Source: CAWHNT01 sp963830775
GTDB taxonomy: Bacteria > Pseudomonadota > Alphaproteobacteria > Geminicoccales > Geminicoccaceae
DNA: 64,000 bases
Assembly: GCA_963830775.1 (NCBI GenBank)
Contig: CAWHNT010000001.1
Span: forward strand, 97,413-161,412
Reading direction: 5' to 3'
Shown: positions 9,589 to 18,856 of the stretch, one piece after another
How positions within the stretch are numbered: the stretch's first letter is position 1
Layout: every line of letters begins with the position of its first letter
Translations under genes and position numbers: made by a program
The notes under the pieces: generated by a model
Told to the model about the DNA's origin: nothing
The model's input: only the letters and a program-made list of their open reading frames with translations
The model's database searches: none

Positions 9589-10521
9589 ATGCTCCGCAGC
9601 ATGCCTATGCCAGCCCTATCCTTCACCCGCGCCGCGCAGGCCGTACCGCCCCATGCCTGGTTCGGGGTAAGCGCCGTCTTCCACTATCTGGGTCCGTCCT
9701 TCGCCGTGCTGCTCTTCCCGGCGGTGGGCGTGCTTGGGGTGGCGTGGCTGCGCATCGCCACGGCGGCGTTCGTCCTTGCACCCTGGACCAGGCCGTGGCG
9801 GACCTTCGCCCGTGTGACACCCGGCGAGCGGGCCCTGCTGCTGGCGCTGGGCGCCTGCCTCGCCGTGATGAACACCGCGTTCTATCTGGCGCTGGACCGG
9901 TTGCCGATGGGCGTGGTTGCCGCGATCGAGTTCGTCGGCACGATCGGCGTCGCCCTCTTCGGCCTGCGGACCCGCCGCAACCTCGTGGCACTCGGCCTGG
10001 CGGTCGCGGGTGTGTTCATCCTCATCGAGCTGCGCTGGTCGAGCGATCCCTTGGGCCTGTTCTGGGCCTTCCTGAACGGTGCGTTGTTCGTGGGCTACAT
10101 CCTGCTCGGCCACCGTATCGCCCGGGGCGGTGCCTCCGGCGGGGTCGAGCGGCTTGGGGCGGCGATGGCGGCTGCTTTCCTTTTCGTCATGCCGATCGGC
10201 CTCGTCCAGGCGCTGCAAGCGGTGGTGCACGACCCGGCGCTGCTGCTGGCCGGGCTCGGGGTCGGCATCTGCTCGTCGGTGATCCCTTATGTCTGCGACC
10301 AGCTCGCGATGTCGCGCCTGCCGCGAGCCAGCTTCGCCCTCCTCCTGGCGCTGCTCCCTGCCACGGCGGCCATCGTCGGTGCCGTGGTGCTGGCCCAGCT
10401 GCCGGGTGCCAAGGACGTGCTGGGCATCGCCCTCGTCATGGCGGGCGTCGCCGTGCACAGGCCCGCACCGCAGCCTGCGGAGGAGGAGGGCACTGCGGAG
10501 GCGGCAACCTCCGGCCCCTGA
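9589..10521 (+). CDS. EamA-family (RhtA-like) metabolite exporter
   Basis: A 310-residue protein with about ten hydrophobic segments arranged as two EamA repeats. LPMGVVAAIEFVGTIGVALF and LPRASFALLLALLPATAAIV resemble the threonine/homoserine exporter RhtA and related drug/metabolite transporters. It sits in the inner membrane and probably exports amino acids or similar small molecules. ATG codons at 9589, 9601 and 9607 are all possible starts. The divergent AsnC regulator 79 bp away supports an amino-acid substrate. The C-terminal ~20 residues are Glu/Ala/Pro-rich and cytoplasmic. Confidence 0.85.
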   Translation: MLRSMPMPALSFTRAAQAVPPHAWFGVSAVFHYLGPSFAVLLFPAVGVLGVAWLRIATAAFVLAPWTRPWRTFARVTPGERALLLALGACLAVMNTAFYLALDRLPMGVVAAIEFVGTIGVALFGLRTRRNLVALGLAVAGVFILIELRWSSDPLGLFWAFLNGALFVGYILLGHRIARGGASGGVERLGAAMAAAFLFVMPIGLVQALQAVVHDPALLLAGLGVGICSSVIPYVCDQLAMSRLPRASFALLLALLPATAAIVGAVVLAQLPGAKDVLGIALVMAGVAVHRPAPQPAEEEGTAEAATSGP

Positions 10522-10594
10522 ACCTCCGCTGCGATCTCGACGCGGGCCGGCGCACGGGCTTAAGGTGCCTTGAGAAAGTTGGGGGGTAGGTGCG

Positions 10595-11536
10595 ATGCGG
10601 CCAGGAACTGGCTATCTCGTCGGCGTGGCGGTTCTGGCGCTGGCCGGCTCGGCAAACGCTGCCGAACCCAAGAGCTGCGAGGCGGTGCGTTTCTCGGATG
10701 TCGGCTGGACCGACATCACGGCCACGACCGCCCTCAGCTCGGTGATCCTGGAGGGGCTGGGCTACGAGCCCTCGGCCACCGTGCTGGCGGTGCCAGTGAC
10801 CTACCAGAGCCTCAAGAACGGCGACATCGACGTCTTCCTCGGCAACTGGATGCCGACGATGGAGGCCGACATCAAACCCTACAAGGAGGACGGCAGCGTC
10901 GAGGTGGTGCGCGCCAACCTGGAAGGGGCCAAGTACACGCTGGCCGTGCCCAGCTACCTTGCCGAGGAGGGGCTCAAGGACTTCGCCGACATCGCCAAGT
11001 TCAAGGACAAGCTGGACGGCAAGATCTACGGCATCGAGCCCGGCAACGACGGCAACCGCCTGATCCAGAAGATGATCGACGAGGGTGCCTTCGGCCTCAA
11101 GGGCTTCGAGGTGGTGGAGAGCTCCGAGCAGGGCATGCTGTCCCAGGTCGAGCGCTCCGGCCGCGACAAGGACCCGATCGTGTTCCTGGGCTGGGAGCCG
11201 CACCCGATGAACGCGCGCTTCCAGATGACCTACCTCACCGGCGGCGACGACTTCTTCGGCCCCAATTTCGGCGGCGCCACGGTCTACACCAACGTGCGCA
11301 AGGGCTACCTCCAGGAGTGCCCGAACGTCGGCAAGCTGCTGCAGAACCTCGTCTTCGACCTCAAGCTCGAGAACGAGATCATGGCCGGCATCCTGGACGA
11401 GGGCGAGGATGCGGACGATGCGGCCGAGAAGTGGCTGAAGGCCAATCCCGACCGGCTCGACGCCTGGCTCGCCGGGGTCACCACCTTCGAGGGCGAGGAC
11501 GGCAAGGCCGCCGTCCGGGAGGAGCTGGGGCTCTGA
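10595..11536 (+). CDS. choX: Choline ABC transporter, periplasmic binding protein
   Basis: A 313-residue exported protein with signal peptide (MRPGTGYLVGVAVLALAG, cleavage after SANA). The mature part has the OpuAC/ChoX fold signatures: VRFSDVGWTDITATTA, GDIDVFLGNWMP, YGIEPGNDGNRLIQKM and FLGWEPHPMNARF, with the Trp/Tyr residues that form the aromatic box for quaternary ammonium ligands. It starts the choXWV operon, with a GGGGGTAGGTG ribosome-binding region upstream, and choW follows 3 bp after the stop. Choline rather than betaine or carnitine is inferred from overall likeness to rhizobial ChoX. Confidence 0.92.
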   Translation: MRPGTGYLVGVAVLALAGSANAAEPKSCEAVRFSDVGWTDITATTALSSVILEGLGYEPSATVLAVPVTYQSLKNGDIDVFLGNWMPTMEADIKPYKEDGSVEVVRANLEGAKYTLAVPSYLAEEGLKDFADIAKFKDKLDGKIYGIEPGNDGNRLIQKMIDEGAFGLKGFEVVESSEQGMLSQVERSGRDKDPIVFLGWEPHPMNARFQMTYLTGGDDFFGPNFGGATVYTNVRKGYLQECPNVGKLLQNLVFDLKLENEIMAGILDEGEDADDAAEKWLKANPDRLDAWLAGVTTFEGEDGKAAVREELGL

Positions 11537-11539
11537 GCC

Positions 11540-12388
11540 ATGGAATGGCTCAGCGACCATAAGATCCCGATCGGCGACTGGATCAAGGCGCTGGTCGACC
11601 TGCTTAACCGGCACGCGCAAGGGTTCTTCGACCTCATCGCCCTTATCCTCGGCACGGCGGTCGACAGCCTGACCGACCTGCTCCAGGCGTTGCCGGCGAT
11701 CGTCGTCATCCTGGCCATCGCCGCCCTCGCCTACGCCCTGCACCGCTCCTGGAAGCTGTCCCTGGGCGTCGTGCTGGCGCTCCTGCTGATCGTGAACCTC
11801 GGCTACTGGAAGGAAACGATCGAGACCCTGAGCCTGGTGCTCTGGGCCACGACGATCTCGATGCTGGTGGGGGTGCCGATCGGCATCGCGGCAGCGCACC
11901 GGCCGCGGCTCTATGCCGTGATCCACCCGCTGCTCGACCTGATGCAGACCATCCCCACCTTCGTCTACCTGATCCCGACCCTGATCCTGTTCGGGCTCGG
12001 CGTGGTGCCGGGGCTGATCTCCACCATCGTCTTCGCCATCCCGGCCCCGATCCGCCTCACGCACCTGGGCGTCTCAGGCGTGCCGAAGCCGCTGCTCGAA
12101 GCCGGCGAGGCGTTCGGCGCCAGCCGCAGCCAGCTCCTGTTCAAGGTCGAGCTGCCCTATGCCATGCCCACGATCATGGCCGGCCTCACCCAGTGCATCA
12201 TGCTCTCGCTCTCGATGGTGGTGATCGCGGCGCTGGTCGGCGCTGACGGTCTGGGCAAGCCCGTGGTCCGGGCGCTCAACACGGTGAACGTGGCCCGCGG
12301 CTTCGAGGCCGGGCTCGCCATCGTCATCCTGGCCATCATGCTGGACCGCCTCTGCCGCCGCCCCACCCTCGGCCGCGGCCGGCACTGA
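11540..12388 (+). CDS. choW: Choline ABC transporter, permease
   Basis: A 282-residue inner-membrane permease of the ProW/OpuAB type. The N-terminal cytoplasmic helix (MEWLSDHKIPIGDWIKALVD) is typical of ProW-like subunits. Several membrane segments follow, then the ABC coupling loop EAGEAFGASRSQLLFKVELP. It lies between the binding protein and the ATPase with 3-bp and 1-bp spacers, so translation is probably coupled. It forms the membrane channel for choline uptake. Length is normal for the family. Confidence 0.92.
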   Translation: MEWLSDHKIPIGDWIKALVDLLNRHAQGFFDLIALILGTAVDSLTDLLQALPAIVVILAIAALAYALHRSWKLSLGVVLALLLIVNLGYWKETIETLSLVLWATTISMLVGVPIGIAAAHRPRLYAVIHPLLDLMQTIPTFVYLIPTLILFGLGVVPGLISTIVFAIPAPIRLTHLGVSGVPKPLLEAGEAFGASRSQLLFKVELPYAMPTIMAGLTQCIMLSLSMVVIAALVGADGLGKPVVRALNTVNVARGFEAGLAIVILAIMLDRLCRRPTLGRGRH

Positions 12389-12389
12389 C

Positions 12390-13571
12390 ATGCCGGCCGT
12401 TGCCTTCGAGCAGGTCGACATCGTCTTCGGCGCCAACCCGCAAGCCGCCCTCCCGCTCCTGGATGCCGGCAAGTCGCGCGACGAGATCCTGGCCGAGACC
12501 GGTCAGGTGCTGGGCGTGGCGGGCGCCAGCCTCACTATCGAGACGGGCGAGATCTGCGTCCTGATGGGCCTCTCCGGCTCCGGCAAGTCGACGCTGCTGC
12601 GCGCCGTGAACCGGCTCAACCACCCGGTCCGCGGGGCGGTGCTGATCGAGGACGAGGGCCGCCAGATCGACATCGCCAGCTGTGACGCCAAGACCCTGCG
12701 CCGCCTGCGCATGCGCCGGATCGCCATGGTCTTCCAGCAGTTCGCCCTCCTGCCTTGGCGAACGGTCGCCGAGAACGTGGCCTTCGGCCTCGAGCTGCGC
12801 GGCGTGCCCACAGCGGAGCGGCAGCGGATCGTGCAGGAGAAGCTGGAGCTCGTGCATCTGGAGGCCTGGGCACAAAAGCATGCGCACGAGCTCTCGGGCG
12901 GCATGCAGCAGCGGGTGGGCCTCGCCCGTGCCTTTGCCACCGACGCCGACATCCTGCTCATGGACGAGCCGTTCTCGGCCCTCGACCCCCTGATCCGCGA
13001 CCGGCTCCAGGACGAGCTGCTGGAGCTGCAGGGCCGGCTGCACAAGACCATCGTGTTCGTCAGCCATGACCTCGACGAGGCCCTGAAGCTGGGCTCGCAC
13101 ATCGCGATCATGGAGGGCGGGCGGATCATCCAGGTCGGCACGCCCGAGACCATCGTGACCCGGCCCGCCAACGAGTATGTCCGCAGCTTCGTCGCCAACG
13201 TGAACCCGCTCAACGTGCTGCGCCTCGGCAGCCTGATGTGCCCGTGCGACCGGCTGGAGGCCGAGGATGGCTGGCTCTGGCTCGACCGGCGGATCAGCCT
13301 GCGGGTCCAGCTCGACGGCGACGGCCGGCCCCTGCGGCTCACTTGTGCCGATCGCGATCTCGGGCTGATCGATGGCATCGACGGGCTGGCCGACCTCGGC
13401 GCCACCTCCGAGAACCTCGTCCGTGCCGCTCCGGGCGCTCCGATCCGCCTCGCGATCGAGGGCATCCGCCGCAGCGGCTGGCCCGTGGCAGTGGCCGAGC
13501 CGGACGGCCGCCTGCTGGGTGTGGTCCGGATCGACGAGATCCTGGACGCCTTGCGACGTCGGCCGCGCTGA
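12390..13571 (+). CDS. choV: Choline ABC transporter, ATP-binding subunit
   Basis: A 393-residue ATPase. Walker A is GLSGSGKST near residue 60; the signature is LSGGMQQRVGLARAF, Walker B is ILLMDEPFSALD, and the H-loop is VFVSHDLDEAL. The N-terminal extension (IVFGANPQAALPLLDAG) and a C-terminal CBS-like region ending LLGVVRIDEILDALRRRPR are typical of the glycine betaine/choline subfamily (ProV/OpuAA/ChoV). The CBS part may sense ionic strength, as shown for OpuA; that is family knowledge. It is the last gene of the operon; a 211-bp spacer follows. Confidence 0.92.
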   Translation: MPAVAFEQVDIVFGANPQAALPLLDAGKSRDEILAETGQVLGVAGASLTIETGEICVLMGLSGSGKSTLLRAVNRLNHPVRGAVLIEDEGRQIDIASCDAKTLRRLRMRRIAMVFQQFALLPWRTVAENVAFGLELRGVPTAERQRIVQEKLELVHLEAWAQKHAHELSGGMQQRVGLARAFATDADILLMDEPFSALDPLIRDRLQDELLELQGRLHKTIVFVSHDLDEALKLGSHIAIMEGGRIIQVGTPETIVTRPANEYVRSFVANVNPLNVLRLGSLMCPCDRLEAEDGWLWLDRRISLRVQLDGDGRPLRLTCADRDLGLIDGIDGLADLGATSENLVRAAPGAPIRLAIEGIRRSGWPVAVAEPDGRLLGVVRIDEILDALRRRPR

Positions 13572-13782
13572 TTTCCTGTTGCCGGACAGGGCCTTAGGGC
13601 CCGCCGCTCAAGCGTTGAAGTAACGTTTAAGTTGAATCCAGGCTTTTCTCTGTCTTCAGCCCGGCTCTGGAGCTGGTGCGAAAAACTATTGAAAATGCCC
13701 GATTAAGCTGCCTAGACTATGTTCAACCTGAACGCGAACACGCGCCCGCAACAAGGGCGTCAGTGGCAAGGGCAGCAGTGCA

Positions 13783-15702
13783 ATGGTGAGCGGAACGTTG
13801 TCGCCGCGCGTGGACTCGCGCGCGGAGATTGCGGTGGCGGGCGCCGGCGCGGCTGCGGGCCAGGCCGACAACACGCGAGCATCACGCCGGCTCGGCAGCC
13901 GGGTGCTCTCCAGCACCCTGCCGGCAACCTTCATCGGGCTGCTCTTGGTTCATGCCTTTCGCCCGGGTGGGGCCTACGCCGCGGAGCAGGACGGGGGGCG
14001 GGAGGCACCCAATCCCCCCGACGGCCAAGCAGGGGAGGCCGGCGCGGCGATCCCGGGTGGGGCGCTGCCGTCGCTCCTCGGCACCGATCATGCGGCGGCA
14101 GCGCCCGGCTCCATCCTGGTGGTGGGCTCCCTGATTGATCCCGCGGCCCTGAGCCGTCTCTCGGGCACGGCTCATTTCGGCGAGACATCCCTGCACTCCA
14201 CACTCCTGTCGACATCGGGCCAGGCCCTTCCCTCGACGGGGGCGGCCCCGGTCGAGGTGGTGCCGGCCGACGTCAGCCTGGACGTCGCGGCCCTTCCAAC
14301 GGAGGTGCCGATCCTGCCTGCGGATGAGGAGGGGACCGACGACTCCGACCCGGACGAGGATCTGGGCCCGATCGGCAGCAACACGGACGGCACCGACGCC
14401 AATGACGTGCTGCACGGCACCGATGGCAACGACGTGCTCCGAGGCCTGGCCGGCGACGACCAGCTCGACGGCGGTGCCGGTGACGACCGGCTTGAGGGCG
14501 GGGACGGCAACGACACGCTCCTGGGCGCCGCGGGCAATGACGAACTCGACGGGGGCAAGGGGATCGACCGCCTCGACGGCGGCGAGGGCGACGACAGGCT
14601 CCTCGGCGGCGACGATGACGATACCCTGATCGGCTGGACCGGGAACGACCGTTTGGATGGTGGCAAGGGCGCCGACACGATGCAGGGTGGGCAGGGCGAC
14701 GACACCTATGTCCTGGATTCACGCTTCGACCTCGCGGTCGAGGCCGCCGACGGCTCCGGCAGCGGCAACGACACGGTGGTGATCGCCGACCGGTTCGCCG
14801 ACGGGCTGCGCGAGCAGATCCCCGACCGCTCGCCGGACGGCAGCGCCACCTTCGTCGTCGGCGAGCTCGACCGGGTGGACATCCCGGAGGGGCTCTCCCG
14901 CTACGGCCACCAGCTCGATCTCGGGATCGAGAACATCCGCCTCGAGGGCGACGCCGACCACGACGTGGTGGCCGACGGCCGCGCCAGCACGATCGAAGGC
15001 AACGACGGCGACAACCTGCTCTATGCCGGCGGCGGCGACGACTGGGTCGGTGGCGGTGGCGGCGACGACCTGCTCGCGGGCGAGGCCGGCAACGACCACC
15101 TTGCCGGTGGCGTCGGGGACGACTGGCTCTATGGTGGCGAGGGTGACGACTGGCTGGACGGCGGTGAGGGCGACGACCTGCTTTATGGCGGTGGCGGCGA
15201 CGACACCTTCCTGCTGGGCCTGGCCGAGAGCAACGACCGCATCTTCGACCATGAGGGCAACAACGTGCTCCGACTAGACGCTGGCGACCCGAACGCGGTG
15301 GGCGCCACGCTCGACGGACAGGACCTCGTCGTCACCTACAATGGCGAGCGCGTCGCCACGATCGACAGCTGGGTCACCGACCGCTCAAGCTTCGACGCGA
15401 TCGAGCTCACCGATGGCCCCCGCTCCCTGGAAAGCCTGCTCTCCGACACCGACAGCCAGCAATCTTCGGCCCAACTCCGCGACTGGCTGGCCGACTTCCT
15501 GGCCGAGGGCGTGCCGGAGCAGACGGGAAAGGCGGCTGCCACGAGCACGGACGCTGGAAGCACCGATCAGGGCTTCGCCACCACTGCCGCTGCCTCCACG
15601 GGCGAATGGATCGCAGGCCCCCTCGACCACGGCTTCACGGCCGAACCCGTGGACCCGGCCGAGAACGGCCAGCAGGAGCAGCACCACAAGCAGGACGCGT
15701 AG
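13783..15702 (+). CDS. RTX (hemolysin-type Ca-binding repeat) protein with N-terminal membrane segment
   Basis: A 639-residue acidic protein. Residues 45-65 include a hydrophobic segment (LPATFIGLLLVHAF) ending AYAAEQD. A low-complexity Pro/Ala/Asp region follows to about 205. RTX nonapeptide repeats of the GGxGxDxLxG type run at about 205-310 and again at about 405-480, e.g. GGAGDDRLEGGDGNDTLLG. Between them is a non-repeat module. RTX repeats bind calcium after type I secretion, guided by a C-terminal signal; here the C-terminus is Thr/Ser/Gln-rich. No type I secretion genes are nearby. The 211-bp upstream gap is AT-richer than its surroundings and probably holds the promoter. Function, possibly adhesion or matrix, is inferred. 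Confidence 0.82.
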   Translation: MVSGTLSPRVDSRAEIAVAGAGAAAGQADNTRASRRLGSRVLSSTLPATFIGLLLVHAFRPGGAYAAEQDGGREAPNPPDGQAGEAGAAIPGGALPSLLGTDHAAAAPGSILVVGSLIDPAALSRLSGTAHFGETSLHSTLLSTSGQALPSTGAAPVEVVPADVSLDVAALPTEVPILPADEEGTDDSDPDEDLGPIGSNTDGTDANDVLHGTDGNDVLRGLAGDDQLDGGAGDDRLEGGDGNDTLLGAAGNDELDGGKGIDRLDGGEGDDRLLGGDDDDTLIGWTGNDRLDGGKGADTMQGGQGDDTYVLDSRFDLAVEAADGSGSGNDTVVIADRFADGLREQIPDRSPDGSATFVVGELDRVDIPEGLSRYGHQLDLGIENIRLEGDADHDVVADGRASTIEGNDGDNLLYAGGGDDWVGGGGGDDLLAGEAGNDHLAGGVGDDWLYGGEGDDWLDGGEGDDLLYGGGGDDTFLLGLAESNDRIFDHEGNNVLRLDAGDPNAVGATLDGQDLVVTYNGERVATIDSWVTDRSSFDAIELTDGPRSLESLLSDTDSQQSSAQLRDWLADFLAEGVPEQTGKAAATSTDAGSTDQGFATTAAASTGEWIAGPLDHGFTAEPVDPAENGQQEQHHKQDA

Positions 15703-15711
15703 GCGCGTCCG

Positions 15712-17229
15712 TCAGCCGAAGAGCCCGGTCCCCTTGAGCGCCGGGTAGAGCAGCCGGTACTGCGCGTGCAGCTCGCGATAGGATGGGACCAGCGCTTCGT
15801 CGGGCGCCATCCTCTCCCCCACCGGCGGCACGATCCGCCGGGTCGCCGCGTCGAGATCCGGATCGAGGCCGGCCGCCACCCTTGCCAGGATCGCCGCCCC
15901 CAGCGCCGGCCCCTCCTCCGCCCCGACCGCCGTCGTCAGCTCGACCCGGAGCTGGCTCGCGAGCATCCGCCGCCAGGCCGGGTTGCGCGCACCGCCACCG
16001 ACCAGGGCCAGGCTGGCGGGCTCCAGCCCGACGGCGCGCATCCGCTCCAGGCAGTCCGCCAGCGCGTAGCCGACGCCCTCCAGCACGGCCCGGAGCAGAT
16101 GCCGCCGCTCGTGCGCGAGGCTGAGGCCCACCCAGGCACCGCGGGCCTGCGGGTCCATGTGCGGCGAGCGCTCGCCGGCGAGATAGGGCAGGAAGAGCAC
16201 GCCGTCGCCGCCCGGCGGCAGCGCCAGCGCCTGCTCGAGCAGCACCGCGAACGGGTCCTGCCCCACCCGGCGCAGCACCTCGGCGTCGGTGCCGGCCACC
16301 CGGTCCATGGCCCAGCGCACGGCCCCGCCGGCCGAGAGGGTGACCCCCATCAGATGCCAGCCGCCGGTGGCGTCGCAGAAGGCGTTGAGGGCACCTTGCG
16401 GGTCATGGACAGGGTGGTCGCTGCGCAGGAAGATCGTGCCCGAGGTGCCGAGCGAGATGGCGCCGGTGCCGTGCTCGATGATGCCGGCACCCACCGCGGC
16501 ACAGGCATTGTCGCCGCCACCGGCCGCCACGGGCGTGCCCTCGGGCAGGCCGGTCAGCGCCGCGGCCTCGGCCGTGACCCGGCCCGTGATCTCGCTGCCT
16601 TCGAAGATCTCGGGCAGGAGCGCTTCCGGAATCTCCAGCGCGGTCAGGATCTCGTCGCTGTAGCGCCGGCCGGCGAGGTCGACGAGGAGGGTGCCGGAAG
16701 CATCCGCGGTATCGGTCGCGGTCGCGCCCGTAAGCCTGAGCCGGATCAGGTCCTTGGGCAGGAGGACCGAGGCCAGCCGCGCATGGTGGTCGGGCTCGTG
16801 CGTCCGGAGCCACAGGATCTTGGGCGCCTGGAACCCGGTGCTGGCAAGGTTGCCGGTGATGGCGACCAGCCGCTCCCGCCCCAGCCGGCGCTCGATCTCC
16901 AGGCACTCGGCGTGGGTGCGGCCGTCGTTCCATAAGAGGGCGGGCCGCAGCACCCGGCCCTCGCGGTCGAGGAAGACGGAGCCGTGCATCTGGCCCGAGA
17001 GGCTGAGGCCCAGGATCTCGACATCGGGTGTGGCGCATAGCTTGCGCAGCACCTCCACGCTGGCCTTCCACCAGTCGTCGGGGCGCTGCTCGGTCCAGCC
17101 CGGGCGCGGGGTCAAAAGGGGGTACTCCGCACTGGCGCGGGCGAGGACACGGCCGTCCTCGGCCAGGAGCACGCCCTTGGTGGCGCTGGTGCCGACATCG
17201 ATCCCGATCGTGGCTCCGGTGCGCGCCAT
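15712..17229 (-). CDS. xylB: Xylulokinase
   Basis: A 505-residue FGGY-family sugar kinase that phosphorylates D-xylulose to D-xylulose 5-phosphate. The N-terminal phosphate motif is GIDVGTSATKGVLL; GLSLSGQMHGSV and ALLWNDGRT are XylB-specific signatures. GGGDNACAAVGAG contains the catalytic Asp, and GVGYALADCLERM with LVGGGARNPAWRRML form the C-terminal FGGY signature. It is convergent with the RTX gene (9 bp between stops) and divergent from hisG. No xylose isomerase or transporter is in the window, so it stands alone here. Confidence 0.93.
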   Translation of the reverse strand: MARTGATIGIDVGTSATKGVLLAEDGRVLARASAEYPLLTPRPGWTEQRPDDWWKASVEVLRKLCATPDVEILGLSLSGQMHGSVFLDREGRVLRPALLWNDGRTHAECLEIERRLGRERLVAITGNLASTGFQAPKILWLRTHEPDHHARLASVLLPKDLIRLRLTGATATDTADASGTLLVDLAGRRYSDEILTALEIPEALLPEIFEGSEITGRVTAEAAALTGLPEGTPVAAGGGDNACAAVGAGIIEHGTGAISLGTSGTIFLRSDHPVHDPQGALNAFCDATGGWHLMGVTLSAGGAVRWAMDRVAGTDAEVLRRVGQDPFAVLLEQALALPPGGDGVLFLPYLAGERSPHMDPQARGAWVGLSLAHERRHLLRAVLEGVGYALADCLERMRAVGLEPASLALVGGGARNPAWRRMLASQLRVELTTAVGAEEGPALGAAILARVAAGLDPDLDAATRRIVPPVGERMAPDEALVPSYRELHAQYRLLYPALKGTGLFG

Positions 17230-17346
17230 CAGCCCTGTCCCCCGGCCGCGCCCGTGCCCGCGGCTTTACCCCTCCGGTGCCGACCTCTATATCCGGGCTC
17301 CGCGCCGGGCGGCCAGAGTGCTGCCGGCACCCTGCAACGCGACCTT

Positions 17347-18234
17347 ATGCCAGTGCCGATCGAAGCTCCCAGCCGCAACGGAATGGTGCATCTGGCCCTG
17401 CCCAAGGGCCGGATGGAAGAGGGCGTGCGCCAGGTTCTGGGCGACGCCGGCATCAAGCTCACCTTCGACCGCCGAGGCTACCGCCCTTCCCTCTCCCTCG
17501 AAGGCTTCGAGACCAAGATCCTGAAGCCTCAGAACATCGTCGAGATGTTGCATGGCGGCTCGCGCGACCTGGGCTTCGCCGGGGCCGACTGGGTCGCCGA
17601 GAAGGGTGTGGAGCTGGTCGAGCTCCTGGACACCGGCCTCGACCCGGTCCGGATCGTGGCCGCAGGCGCGCCCGATTTCCTGGTGGCCGGTCGCCCCCGT
17701 CCCGGCCGTTTCCTGGTCGCCACCGAGTACGAGCGGCTGACGAACGAGTGGCTCGTGGCCCGCGGCTATGACGGCCGGGTGGTGCGCTCCTACGGTGCCA
17801 CCGAGGTCTTCCCGCCCGAGGACGCCGACTGCGTGGTCGACAACACCGCCACCGGCGCCACGCTGAAGGCCAACGGGCTCATGATCTTCGACGAGGTCAT
17901 GCGCTCCTCTACACGCCTCTATGCCCACCCGAGCTCGCTCGAGCAGCCGGAGAAGCGGGCCAGGATCGAGCATTTCGTGCTGCTGGCACGCTCCGTCCTC
18001 GATGCCAGGAAGCGGGTGATGATCGAGGTCAACGTACCGACGGAGCGGCTGGAGCAGGTCGTGGCCGTGCTCCCTTGCATGCGCGAGCCTACCATCGCAC
18101 CCCTGCACCACGAGGCCGGCTTCGCCGTGAAGGCCGCCGTCCCGCGCGAGGGGCTGCCGGCGCTCATCCGGGCGGTGAAGGAGTGCGGCGGCACCGACAT
18201 CGTGGTGTTCGAGATCGCGCAGATCGTGCCGTGA
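17347..18234 (+). CDS. hisG: ATP phosphoribosyltransferase, long form
   Basis: First enzyme of histidine synthesis, condensing ATP with PRPP. At about 295 residues with a C-terminal regulatory domain (VMIEVNVPTERLEQVVAVLP, then EAGFAVKAAVP) it is the long, HisZ-independent form, normally feedback-inhibited by histidine. Catalytic-domain motifs include LALPKGRMEEGV and the PRPP loop VVDNTATGATLKANGL. I chose the ATG at 17347; the ATG at 17384 is also possible and begins nearer the homology. It heads the hisG-hisB-uma2-hisH-hisF-hisAIE operon and overlaps hisB by 4 bp. Confidence 0.92.
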   Translation: MPVPIEAPSRNGMVHLALPKGRMEEGVRQVLGDAGIKLTFDRRGYRPSLSLEGFETKILKPQNIVEMLHGGSRDLGFAGADWVAEKGVELVELLDTGLDPVRIVAAGAPDFLVAGRPRPGRFLVATEYERLTNEWLVARGYDGRVVRSYGATEVFPPEDADCVVDNTATGATLKANGLMIFDEVMRSSTRLYAHPSSLEQPEKRARIEHFVLLARSVLDARKRVMIEVNVPTERLEQVVAVLPCMREPTIAPLHHEAGFAVKAAVPREGLPALIRAVKECGGTDIVVFEIAQIVP

Positions 18235-18854
18235 GCGATATGCAGGACCTGTTGGGCATCCCGACCGGCGGCGACCGCACCGCCTCGGTCGAGCGCCGCA
18301 CGGCCGAGACCTCGATCCGGGTCCACCTCGCCCTCGACGGCACCGGCCGCGCCCGGATCGATTCCGGCATCGGCTTCCTCGACCACATGCTGACCGCGCT
18401 CACCAAGCACGCCCGCCTCGACCTCGAGCTCGCCTGCGAGGGCGACCTCGAGGTGGACGATCATCACAGCGCCGAGGACTGCGCCTTGGCCCTGGGTCAA
18501 GCCCTCGACCAGGCGCTCGGCGAGCGCCGCGGCATCCACCGTTTCGCCAGCGCCTACGCTCCCCTCGACGAGGCGCTGGCCCGTGCCGTCGTCGACCTCT
18601 CCGGCCGCCCCTGGCCCGAGATCCACCTGGGTTTCCGCCGCGAGATGCTGGGCGAGATCGCGACCGAGAACCTCACCCATTTCTTCCAATCGCTGGCGAT
18701 CACCGCCCGCATGGCACTCCATGTCGACGTGCTGCGTGGGGCCAATGATCACCACCGCGCCGAGGCTGCCTTCAAGGCCCTGGCCCTGGCGCTGCGCCAG
18801 GCGATAGCATTGGACGGCTCGCAGGAGGTGCCGAGCACCAAAGGGGTGCTGTAG
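18231..18854 (+). CDS. hisB: Imidazoleglycerol-phosphate dehydratase
   Basis: About 207 residues, the monofunctional bacterial form without a phosphatase domain. Manganese-binding signatures are present: GFLDHMLTALTKHARLDL, DDHHSAEDCALALGQAL and HHRAEAAFKALALALR. It dehydrates imidazole glycerol phosphate to imidazole acetol phosphate. The start is probably the GTG at 18231, overlapping the hisG stop as GTGA; the ATG at 18240 is the alternative. The Uma2-type gene follows 2 bp downstream. Confidence 0.93.
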   Translation: MSDMQDLLGIPTGGDRTASVERRTAETSIRVHLALDGTGRARIDSGIGFLDHMLTALTKHARLDLELACEGDLEVDDHHSAEDCALALGQALDQALGERRGIHRFASAYAPLDEALARAVVDLSGRPWPEIHLGFRREMLGEIATENLTHFFQSLAITARMALHVDVLRGANDHHRAEAAFKALALALRQAIALDGSQEVPSTKGVL

Positions 18855-18856
18855 GG

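Noticed and set aside
14395..15230. Short-period DNA repeats in the RTX gene as a possible CRISPR or satellite
   Set aside because: The repetition is codon-level and encodes GGxGxDxLxG nonapeptides; there are no spacer-repeat units.
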